A DNA stretch of 64,000 nt. It comes from Maribacter zhoushanensis. GTDB lineage: Bacteria; Bacteroidota; Bacteroidia; Flavobacteriales; Flavobacteriaceae. The DNA lies in assembly GCF_029350975.1 (NCBI RefSeq), contig NZ_JARKMR010000005.1, forward strand, positions 1 through 64,000, given 5' to 3'. This document shows, piece by piece, positions 56,477 to 64,000 of the stretch. The notes beneath the pieces are model-generated. The model saw nothing but the letters and a program-made list of their open reading frames with translations. It searched no databases and had not been told where the DNA came from. Position 1 is the first letter of the stretch; every line of letters begins with the position of its first letter. The translations under genes were made by a program, and so were the position numbers.

Positions 56477-59400
56477 ATGAAAAAGCTGATTTCACTAATT
56501 TTTCTATTTATATGTACACAGTTTTTTGCCCAAGAGTCTCTTGAAATAGTACTAAAAGACTCTAGCAAACTAAAACTAACTAGTCTAAAAATTGATGTGA
56601 CCATCATTGGCAATTTTGCTACGACTACGTATGATATGAAATTTTATAATGAATTAGATAGAACCTTAGAGGGAGAATTAGTATTCCCGTTAGGGCAGGG
56701 TCAGTCGGTTTCTATATTTGCGATGGATGTAAATGACAAACTTAGAGAAGCCGTCATTGTAGAAAAAGAATTGGCTCGTGTTGCTTTTGAAAGTACAATA
56801 AGGCAAAACATAGATCCGGGTCTGTTAGAAAAAACAGAAGGCAATAATTACAAGGCAAGAATTTATCCGATTTTGCCTAAAAAGTATAAGCACATTGTTT
56901 TGACTTTTGAGCAAGAATTGTCAACATTAAATCAACGTCAAATTTATGAACTGCCTTTAGGCATGAAAGCTAAGTTGGATAATTTTTCAATACAAATGAA
57001 AGTATTGAATGAGGGAAAGCTGCCTAAAATAAAAAGTGATAATGAAAACTTCTTTTTTAAGGAAAGTAATGGTGGTTTTACGGCATCTTTAGAGAAACAG
57101 AATTATATACCAAACTCACCTGTTATAGTAGAGTTGTCAAGTACTGGCAATGCTGAAACACTATTAAGTTATCAAGACTATTTTTATATAAATCAAACGC
57201 TTAAACCAAATACTAGGTTAAAGCAAAAGCCTAAAAAAATTAAATTGCTTTGGGATACTTCGTATTCATTAAGAAATAGAAATGTAGAGAAAGAATTAGC
57301 AATACTTGGTGAATATTTTGATTACTTAAGAAACGTCGAAGTAAATTATATTTCTTTTAGTAATTCTATAGTTCAAACTAAAATTTATAAAATAGAAAAT
57401 GGTGATTGGCAAGAATTAAAAGAAGCATTAAAAGATGCTGTTTATGATGGTGGTACATGTATGGATTTTTCTAAGTCATTAGCAAAAATTTTGGGCGAAA
57501 CACTTTTGTTTACAGATGGTTTGGCGAATCTCGGAGATTATGCTAGAACTAATAACGGCTCAATTTATACAATCAACTCTACTACGTCTGCAAATCATGA
57601 ATTGCTAAGAGAAGTCGCTACAGTTTCTGGTGGCAGTTATATAAATTTAGTAAGGTTGCCACAGACCGAAGCCTTAAATATTCTAAAACACGAGACATTT
57701 CAATTTTTAGGATACCAGCAGAATAATGATATCTGGGAAGTCTATCCAAATAAGAAAACAAACGTTTCTGAAGATTTTACCATTTCTGGAAGATTTTCAA
57801 AAGATAGCACTATAGAGTTGTTATTTGGCTATAGCGGAAAAGTAACGGAGCGCATCAAACTTCAGATTAACAAAAATAAAAGCGATGATGTAGTAAAACG
57901 ACTATGGGCTAAACAAAAGCTAATGCACTTAAGTGGTAATAAAGATGAAAATAAAGAAGAGATAATCTCGCTTGCAAAGAGTCATTATTTGGTAACAGAT
58001 TATACTTCAATGTTGATTTTAGATAGGGTTGAAGATTATGCGAAGTATCGTATTGAGCCACCCCAAGAATTAAGAGCTCAATACAAAGAACTAATTAAGG
58101 ATTTAGAAAAAGATGAAGCATATCACCTTGAGCGATTTAATGATAGAAAGAAAGATTTATTCAGTAATTATGATAAAATTTTAAACTGGTATTCAACCAA
58201 GTATCCCAAAAAGACATTAAAGCAAAAAGGTGATGCAACAACCAATGGTGTTAGCTCTAGTATAGTAACAAATACCACTAAGGTAGACACTATTGAAGTA
58301 GTTGAAAATTCGGTGAGTCCAACTCTAAACCCTAGTGTTATAGGTATTGATTCTACAAAAAGAATAATTACAGGTACTATTGTAGATCAAGCTGGGTTGC
58401 CGCTGCCAGCAGCAAGTGTAGTCGTACAGGGAACAGCTAATGGCGTAACAACAGATTTTGATGGTAATTATAGTATCAATGCAGAAGAAAATGATGAATT
58501 GGAAATATCATATATAGGTTTTAATTCTTTGTCTCAAACAGTTACTGATTCTAATAATATTTCTATTTCATTAGACGAAAGTTCAGAATCTTTAGAAGAA
58601 GTTATTGTTGTAGGATATGGTACGGAGGTAAAAAGAGAAATGACTGGCTCTGTTACAATTAACGTAGCTCAAGCTTTACAAGGTAAGGTAGCAGGGGTAG
58701 AGGTAACACAAATTTCAGGTGAGCCAGGTTCAGATTCTAATATTACAGTTAGAGGTATCAATTCAGTTACAGCTAATAATAGTCCGCTTTATTTTGTTGA
58801 TGGTGAAATTGTTTCAAATAATCCGATGGACGAACTACAACTTGAAGACATTGATGGTATGCAGGTGCTAAAGGCATTAAATGCAGCTTCCATTTACGGA
58901 GCTAGAGCTTCAAATGGAGTAGTTATTATAACAACGAAGAAAGGTTTGGAAACTAACCAAGAAGCAATTGAAAAATTTAATCAAGAAATAAGTGATCAGA
59001 TAGATCTTAAATCTTGGAATCCAGATACGCCCTATATTAAGATTCTAGAAAAAGAACCTAATACAGAATTAGCCTATTGTAAGTATTTGGAAATTAGAGA
59101 TAAATATTCAAATAGTCCCTCTTTTTATTTAGATGTATCTGACTTTTTTGAGCGCAAAGGAAAATCTGACATTGCAATTAGAATTTTAACCAATCTAATG
59201 GAAATTGAATTAAGTAATCATGAATTAATGAAAGCTCTAGGCTATAAACTTGAATACTTTAATCAATATGAATTAGCAGTAATTGTCTATAAAAAAGTTT
59301 TAGAACTAAGACCTGAAGAACCGCAATCTTATAGAGATTTAGCTTTGGCATATGAGCAATTGGGCGAAATACAAAAGGGGTATGATTTATTATTTAAATT

Positions 59401-59914
59401 ATATAATGGCGATTTATTAGAAAAAGATGAGGATGACCGCTTTAATGGAATAGAGCAAATTGCTTATGTAGAACTAAGTAGACTGGTATATAAGTATGGT
59501 AACAAACTAAAATTAAAAAAAGAAGAGAAAGAAAAGTTTAAACCTCTTGAGACAGATGTAAGAATTGTGATTGACTGGAACCATAATGATACAGACATAG
59601 ATTTATGGGTTGTTGATCCTAAAGATGAAAAAGCAAATTACTCAAATCAAGAAACAAAAATAGGAGGGCATATGTCTGAAGATATCACAGAAGGTTATGG
59701 TCCAGAAGAATTTATGTTGAAAAATGCTATTAAAGGCGAGTATAAAATTTTAGTAGATTATTATGCTGATGACGTTCAGAAAATTTCAGGACCAACAGTT
59801 TTAAAAATTACCATGTTTACTAATTATGGTAAACCAAATGAAGAGCGTAAAACAACTGTAGTAAGACTTGATAAAGAGAAAGATGAACTTGAGGTAGGTA
59901 GTTTAAGGTTTTGA
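56477..59914 (+). CDS. Secreted multi-domain protein: VIT, VWA, TonB-plug, TPR, DUF2135
   Basis: A 1145-residue exported protein (signal ending FFAQ). In order: a VIT domain (about 20-150), a VWA domain with an intact MIDAS start DTSYS (D260, S262, S264; TDGLANLG later), a helical linker (about 480-580), a carboxypeptidase-regulatory domain (about 627-700, GLPLPAASVVVQGT), a SusC-like TonB plug (about 707-824, EEVIVVGYGTEVKREMTG and ASNGVVIITTKKG) with no beta-barrel after it, TPR repeats (about 860-1010) and a DUF2135-like end (about 1030-1140, DWNHNDTDIDLWVVDP). The plug may act here as a protein-binding module. Confidence 0.88.
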   Translation: MKKLISLIFLFICTQFFAQESLEIVLKDSSKLKLTSLKIDVTIIGNFATTTYDMKFYNELDRTLEGELVFPLGQGQSVSIFAMDVNDKLREAVIVEKELARVAFESTIRQNIDPGLLEKTEGNNYKARIYPILPKKYKHIVLTFEQELSTLNQRQIYELPLGMKAKLDNFSIQMKVLNEGKLPKIKSDNENFFFKESNGGFTASLEKQNYIPNSPVIVELSSTGNAETLLSYQDYFYINQTLKPNTRLKQKPKKIKLLWDTSYSLRNRNVEKELAILGEYFDYLRNVEVNYISFSNSIVQTKIYKIENGDWQELKEALKDAVYDGGTCMDFSKSLAKILGETLLFTDGLANLGDYARTNNGSIYTINSTTSANHELLREVATVSGGSYINLVRLPQTEALNILKHETFQFLGYQQNNDIWEVYPNKKTNVSEDFTISGRFSKDSTIELLFGYSGKVTERIKLQINKNKSDDVVKRLWAKQKLMHLSGNKDENKEEIISLAKSHYLVTDYTSMLILDRVEDYAKYRIEPPQELRAQYKELIKDLEKDEAYHLERFNDRKKDLFSNYDKILNWYSTKYPKKTLKQKGDATTNGVSSSIVTNTTKVDTIEVVENSVSPTLNPSVIGIDSTKRIITGTIVDQAGLPLPAASVVVQGTANGVTTDFDGNYSINAEENDELEISYIGFNSLSQTVTDSNNISISLDESSESLEEVIVVGYGTEVKREMTGSVTINVAQALQGKVAGVEVTQISGEPGSDSNITVRGINSVTANNSPLYFVDGEIVSNNPMDELQLEDIDGMQVLKALNAASIYGARASNGVVIITTKKGLETNQEAIEKFNQEISDQIDLKSWNPDTPYIKILEKEPNTELAYCKYLEIRDKYSNSPSFYLDVSDFFERKGKSDIAIRILTNLMEIELSNHELMKALGYKLEYFNQYELAVIVYKKVLELRPEEPQSYRDLALAYEQLGEIQKGYDLLFKLYNGDLLEKDEDDRFNGIEQIAYVELSRLVYKYGNKLKLKKEEKEKFKPLETDVRIVIDWNHNDTDIDLWVVDPKDEKANYSNQETKIGGHMSEDITEGYGPEEFMLKNAIKGEYKILVDYYADDVQKISGPTVLKITMFTNYGKPNEERKTTVVRLDKEKDELEVGSLRF

Positions 59915-59962
59915 GATTTCAAATAATCTAAATTTTATTCAATTTTTCATGTTATAGTAAAT

Positions 59963-60000
59963 AAAAAACCACTGTTAAGTAAAAGATTAACAGCGGTTTA
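59963..60000. terminator. Bidirectional terminator
   Basis: AAACCACTGTTAA and TTAACAGCGGTTT pair (one wobble) around an 8-base loop between converging genes, with flanking A and T runs. Confidence 0.75.
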
Positions 60001-60061
60001 ATTATTCAAGCATACAGTTAGGTAGCTTTAAGAAAGATAGATCTATGATATAGCTAATACC

Positions 60062-61402
60062 TTAATTACGTCGTTTCTTTTCAACGTTCTGACTACGTGC
60101 AGCATAACCACTGTTTAATGGTACTTCTTTAAGTGGTATTGCTCCAGGCTCCTCCATCTTATCAATAATAATTTCAAGATCTTCATCAGCCAATAAGGTT
60201 CTTATATGGTCAATGTTATCGCACCATGTTTCTTCTTCATTTTTATCAAGACTCGGTGACCTTTCGTTACTGCGGTTTTCGTCAGCTACAACACGTGCTT
60301 GTATTCGGCTGAGGTTTGTTGGACTCATAATTTCAACTCCGTAAAGTGAATTTGACTCCTTTTTTACGACCAGGCGACCATCTTCTACCCATGCAGTTTG
60401 CATAGTTTCGTTTATGGTATAACCTGCTTTTTCAAGTGCAGATTTTATTGCTTTTCTTCTTGCTTCGGCGATACGGTTTTCTGAAGTATTCTTATAAAAT
60501 TCACGAGCTTTTGCGGCCGTTTCTAACAAATCTTTAAGTGACGAATTTTCGAGTTTCTCTCTCCACTGTGCCATAAATTTAAAGTCTTCGCCTAGTGTTT
60601 CTATGAGTAATAAGCTATTACTTAAATCTTCTCGAGCTTCTCTGAGTGCAAGTTCATTTTTAGTGAAATCTGCAGCGTCAATGATTAGAGAATCCAACTG
60701 AACCTCATATTTTGCTTCGCTTGAATCAAGCAAACCACAGCGGTCTATTAATGCCTGTATTTTATCTTGAGACATCTCGTGTACGTACATTTCTTTGAGT
60801 GTATCTTCTAGTTTTTTCAAGCGTGACTTGGTTTCCGGTAACTTTGCTTTCCATGCAGTAACTGATAACATACTATCGCCTTGCGACAAACGTTGCTGCA
60901 TATCTAATTGTTCTTCAGATAACTCATCAACCTTAGAGATAGATTTTTGTAGTAATTCGTATAAATTATCTATTTGCGATTTATATGTGGCAAGGTGACT
61001 TTTTGTAATAATACTCGGAGCGTTAAAAGGTTCAATAGCAATATTATTTTCTATTGATAGTGCTTTCAACTCGTTATGGGTACTTTTTAGATGTTTAAAA
61101 CTATCCCAATCTGTGGTGCGCTCGCTGGCTACTTTTTTTTGTAATTTCTTTAGTTCAGCATTTAAGTATTCAATTTGTTGTGGTACTTCTTGCTCAATTT
61201 GCAGGTAATCATCAATGGTTAATTTGGCAAAATGTCCATAGGTTTCTGCTAAGCCTTTCTCCAAATCTATATCTAATAGATTATTATTTCTAGCATAATC
61301 TTCAGTTCGTTTTAAGGCATATGCAAGTTGTGAGAGCCATCGATCTTTTATGATTTGACGTTCTTGTTGTGTAACAATACGTACTACTTTAGGTCCGCTC
61401 AT
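60062..61402 (-). CDS. Coiled-coil protein beginning MSGPK, partner of a helicase-nuclease
   Basis: A 446-residue protein with no named domain recognised. The start MSGPKVVRIVTQQERQIIKD appears conserved in similar proteins, as far as I recall. Long heptad helices fill about 40-330, then a compact C-terminal region (about 330-400; AGYTINETMQTAWVEDGRLV) and a basic tail (VEKKRRN). Its ATG overlaps the helicase stop by one base (TAATG), so the two are translated together. A structural or regulatory partner in a defence system is inferred. Confidence 0.75.
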   Translation of the reverse strand: MSGPKVVRIVTQQERQIIKDRWLSQLAYALKRTEDYARNNNLLDIDLEKGLAETYGHFAKLTIDDYLQIEQEVPQQIEYLNAELKKLQKKVASERTTDWDSFKHLKSTHNELKALSIENNIAIEPFNAPSIITKSHLATYKSQIDNLYELLQKSISKVDELSEEQLDMQQRLSQGDSMLSVTAWKAKLPETKSRLKKLEDTLKEMYVHEMSQDKIQALIDRCGLLDSSEAKYEVQLDSLIIDAADFTKNELALREAREDLSNSLLLIETLGEDFKFMAQWREKLENSSLKDLLETAAKAREFYKNTSENRIAEARRKAIKSALEKAGYTINETMQTAWVEDGRLVVKKESNSLYGVEIMSPTNLSRIQARVVADENRSNERSPSLDKNEEETWCDNIDHIRTLLADEDLEIIIDKMEEPGAIPLKEVPLNSGYAARSQNVEKKRRN

Positions 61403-64000
61403 TAATGTTGTATTAGTGCCATTTCTATGGCGTTTTTGAGTTTTAACTGTTCCTCTTGAGTATTCTCAAGCCACTGGTATGATGTTGTTCGGTGTATATG
61501 TGGAATAGATCTCTTTAATACTTTTGGGCGCCATAATTCTCTATAACGAGCCTGTTTTAAAAGCATATTATAAGGTGCATCACATTCTATACCTAATACA
61601 AAATGACCTTGTTGTTTATCTTTAATGGCAAGATCCATATAGAATACAGAATTATCACTGTTTTCTACAGTCTCATAACCCAAACTCTCCACATAGGCTT
61701 TAACGATATTTTTGAATCCGTCATTTCTGATCTTAGCTATTTGCTGTTGATCGCTAGTAGATAAAAGGCGTAAGGTTTTGGTAGCCATCTCAATTTGATT
61801 ATTAGAGTGTATTTCTGCATAATTGAGATACGTTTGTATATAATCTCTAGGTTTAGATGCCAATCTTCCTGTAGATAAAATATCAGATATTGCTTGTGTA
61901 GGCATAGAGGTTGCAATAACTACTTTATTCCGAGCTCTAGTGATGGCTACATTAAGTCGACGTTCGCCACCGCGATGACCTAACGCTCCGAAATTTCTAC
62001 GAAATGAACCTAAGGTGTTAATACCAAAAGTAGTACTGAATAAGATCATATCTCGCTCATCACCTTGAACATTTTCTACATTTTTAACAAAGAAGCCCAT
62101 GTCTTCTCCATCTTGCTGCTTATTACGAGCAATGGTAAGGGCTCTACCAAACGTACCATCTTCTACGGCATGTTGTTCAATGATATCTTCAATAAGTTCT
62201 GCTTGTTTTTTATTGAAGGTAACAATACCCGTACTCAGTCTCTCATCTTCAGGAAGTGTCCAATGTTTAGCTAAATAAGCAATTAATGTATCCGCTTCGT
62301 CTCTATTGGTCTGTTCGTCATAAATTCCATTAACACGAAGTACTTCTATAGGTTTTACAGCAGTAATTTCTTCCTTTGGATGATATGCAGGAATATGTAA
62401 CATACCGTCATAGAATGCGTAATTAGAATAATTGATAAGTGCCTTGTATTGCGAACGATAATGTATTTGTAGGGTAGTGGTAGGCAAGACTGTTTTTGCC
62501 AAGGACAGTAGATCCGGACTGTCTTTTACCTCTTTTTTATTCCACGCATCTTCATAATTTACAAGCTCTTCTTCAGAGTGATCTTCGTCAAGTTCTGACT
62601 GATCCGTATCATCATCGTCGTCTTCTACCTTCTTGGTAAAAAATCCTGTGGGAGGCATTTGTTTTTCGTCTCCGCTTATAATTACCCGTTTACCTCTATA
62701 CAATGCAGGTATTGCATGATCCACTAACATTTGCGATGCCTCGTCAAAAATTACAACATCGAACATACCGGACTGTAAGGGTAATGCTTGAGAAACCACC
62801 TCAGGATTCATAAGCCAAACGGGTCTTAGTTCAAGTAATCCTAATGGTTCGCCTTCTGTTATAAATTCACGGAGTTTTTTATAATTCTTACCTCTTAATC
62901 TCGTAATGCCATTCCATGCTGATTGAGAATCTATTTTGTCAAAATTGAAGTTGAGTGCTAAAATATTTCTATTGAGCGTTTTCATCGATTTTAGATTTTT
63001 TTCTAAATCACCAATCTTATTTATCACTTCACTCTCTGCCATAAGCATTGAGGGATACGTTTTTTCAATACGCTGCTTCCAAGCCAACAATCCTTCACGA
63101 TGAAGCGAAGTACCTATTACAACAGACCATTTTTCTTTAGGGAAATTAGAAAGTTCTTGTTCATAGTTTCTAAGAATAGCAAAGATTTCAATAAGTTCAT
63201 TTTGAGCCGGACTATCGTTAAAACGTATTCTAAATTTTTGATAAGCGACAAAATTTTCCATATCAGCAATGATCGATGTAATAGGGTCTAAGTCTCTGTA
63301 ATTATGTTCTATAGCATGATTAAAATTAGAGACCGCATTAGGTGTCAACCATTTTTCAAGCACCTGTAACTTCTCTAGAGATTGTTGTCTGTTTTGATGG
63401 CGTGTGCTTGCATTTTCTAAGGCAATAGAGAACTCTTCAAAGGCATTCTCATCACCCGTTTCAAGTATTGCTCTTGCTTCATCTTTTGCAGGACAGCTAC
63501 GTAAGGTACTTACCAGTGAAATTGCTTTTGATAAATCTCGAGTCGTTGATTTTATGTCCACAGCCAATCGTCTCGGTTCATTTATTTCGAGAGAATTAGT
63601 CTTTAATTTTACAAGATTTTGAGCGTATTCATTCCGGTACGCTCTAAAATTATTTTCAAGGTGTACTGCAGCTTGTAATTCTTTAACGGTATTTTCATTT
63701 AATTGAAGGTGATGCTCATTCGTTATTTTTTTAAGCCGAGCTTTATATATCCAATAAAAAGGATTCATAATTTTTAAACCAGAGGTACTTAAATAACTAG
63801 TACAGACCTTATTTAATTTCAATACTTTATCATCGTCTAATGTATCGAAATAATGAGCAAATCTATCATCTTTATAGTTAGAGATAAGCTGCTCTACTTG
63901 TTCTAATAGTTGACTAAGCTTGTCATGAATATCTTCACCAATAGAGCGGTTATCAAATTCATCATAAAGAAGATCTAGCCAAAGTTGACTTTGAGAAGCT
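61402..64000 (-). CDS. SF1 helicase with C-terminal MTES_1575-type nuclease, N-terminus outside the window
   Basis: The frame is open from base 64000 to the stop at 61402, so the gene continues beyond the window; the internal TTG near 63822 is not a start. Visible SF1 helicase motifs are FDVVIFDEASQM (Walker B), IISGDEKQMPPTGFF, NVQGDERDMILFS and RLNVAITRARNKVVIAT. The Walker A loop should lie upstream of the window. The C-terminal 110 residues (LGIECDAPYN, ARYRELWRPKVL) fit the MTES_1575 family of PD-(D/E)XK nucleases. Such fusions are common in antiphage and DNA-damage systems. Confidence 0.9.
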   Translation of the reverse strand, partial: ASQSQLWLDLLYDEFDNRSIGEDIHDKLSQLLEQVEQLISNYKDDRFAHYFDTLDDDKVLKLNKVCTSYLSTSGLKIMNPFYWIYKARLKKITNEHHLQLNENTVKELQAAVHLENNFRAYRNEYAQNLVKLKTNSLEINEPRRLAVDIKSTTRDLSKAISLVSTLRSCPAKDEARAILETGDENAFEEFSIALENASTRHQNRQQSLEKLQVLEKWLTPNAVSNFNHAIEHNYRDLDPITSIIADMENFVAYQKFRIRFNDSPAQNELIEIFAILRNYEQELSNFPKEKWSVVIGTSLHREGLLAWKQRIEKTYPSMLMAESEVINKIGDLEKNLKSMKTLNRNILALNFNFDKIDSQSAWNGITRLRGKNYKKLREFITEGEPLGLLELRPVWLMNPEVVSQALPLQSGMFDVVIFDEASQMLVDHAIPALYRGKRVIISGDEKQMPPTGFFTKKVEDDDDDTDQSELDEDHSEEELVNYEDAWNKKEVKDSPDLLSLAKTVLPTTTLQIHYRSQYKALINYSNYAFYDGMLHIPAYHPKEEITAVKPIEVLRVNGIYDEQTNRDEADTLIAYLAKHWTLPEDERLSTGIVTFNKKQAELIEDIIEQHAVEDGTFGRALTIARNKQQDGEDMGFFVKNVENVQGDERDMILFSTTFGINTLGSFRRNFGALGHRGGERRLNVAITRARNKVVIATSMPTQAISDILSTGRLASKPRDYIQTYLNYAEIHSNNQIEMATKTLRLLSTSDQQQIAKIRNDGFKNIVKAYVESLGYETVENSDNSVFYMDLAIKDKQQGHFVLGIECDAPYNMLLKQARYRELWRPKVLKRSIPHIHRTTSYQWLENTQEEQLKLKNAIEMALIQH

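Noticed and set aside
63820-63822. Start of the helicase at a TTG near 63822.
   Set aside because: The frame remains open upstream to base 64000 with protein-like sequence, so this TTG is an internal codon of a longer gene.

Overview
The window looks like chromosome of a marine Flavobacteriaceae bacterium (Bacteroidota, perhaps close to Maribacter or Zobellia; the genus is a guess). Supporting signs are AT-rich coding DNA, PorP/SprF proteins paired with PD40/OmpA-type proteins as in gliding and type IX secretion loci, few Shine-Dalgarno sites, promoter candidates of the Bacteroidota form TTG-N17-20-TAnnTTTG, secreted proteins whose signals end in AQ, and families largely restricted to Bacteroidota (DUF3570/DUF4266, DUF6268, an RND pump fused to its outer-membrane factor). 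No rRNA operon, CRISPR array, transposase or prophage was seen. One tRNA, tRNA-Pro(GGG), is present.

Layout. 1-2.0 kb: the end of a PorP/SprF gene and an OmpA/PD40 envelope protein. 2.2-6.6 kb (minus): a small envelope-stress type cluster (DUF6327-like, holin-X-like, YtxH) and ackA-pta. 6.9-9.1 kb: a LOG-family hydrolase, an L,D-transpeptidase and a His-rich small protein. 9.2-17.8 kb: a heavy-metal RND efflux pump fused to its outer-membrane factor, its adaptor, then thioredoxin-apbE-DUF4266-DUF3570. 17.9-23.2 kb: mqo, DUF6268, and a periplasmic molybdenum hydroxylase pair (minus). 23.5-27.8 kb: a three-gene cluster (SbnA-like PLP enzyme, FAD/NAD(P) protein, Y4yA-type decarboxylase) likely making a diaminopropionate-type metabolite. 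27.8-29.7 kb: VOC protein, HPF, PA2169-family and tiny proteins. 29.8-32.9 kb: a second PD40/PorP pair. 33.6-48.4 kb: an atypical response regulator, xylB-xylA-lacI, and carbohydrate or redox enzymes (Gfo/Idh/MocA, sialate esterase, GMC oxidoreductase plus subunit 3, sugar epimerase, VanX-like dipeptidase, esterase, tRNA-Pro with repeats, GH5 glucanase).

48.6-56.4 kb is the most unusual region: an RNA-repair island. On the minus strand it has an RtcB ligase, a CCA-adding enzyme, a stand-alone S24/S26-like mini protein, a candidate ~175-nt structured RNA with its own promoter and terminator, a second and divergent RtcB, release-factor homologue PrfH and a TPR protein. A divergent WYL-domain regulator faces it across a hairpin-rich control region. 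Together these could sense damage, rescue ribosomes with cleaved RNA, reseal RNA and rebuild tRNA 3' ends.

56.5-64 kb holds a strange secreted protein joining VIT, VWA, carboxypeptidase-regulatory, barrel-less TonB-plug, TPR and DUF2135-like parts. After it, on the minus strand, come a coiled-coil protein and the C-terminal part of a large SF1 helicase with an MTES_1575-type nuclease domain, which together are a candidate defence module running off the window end.
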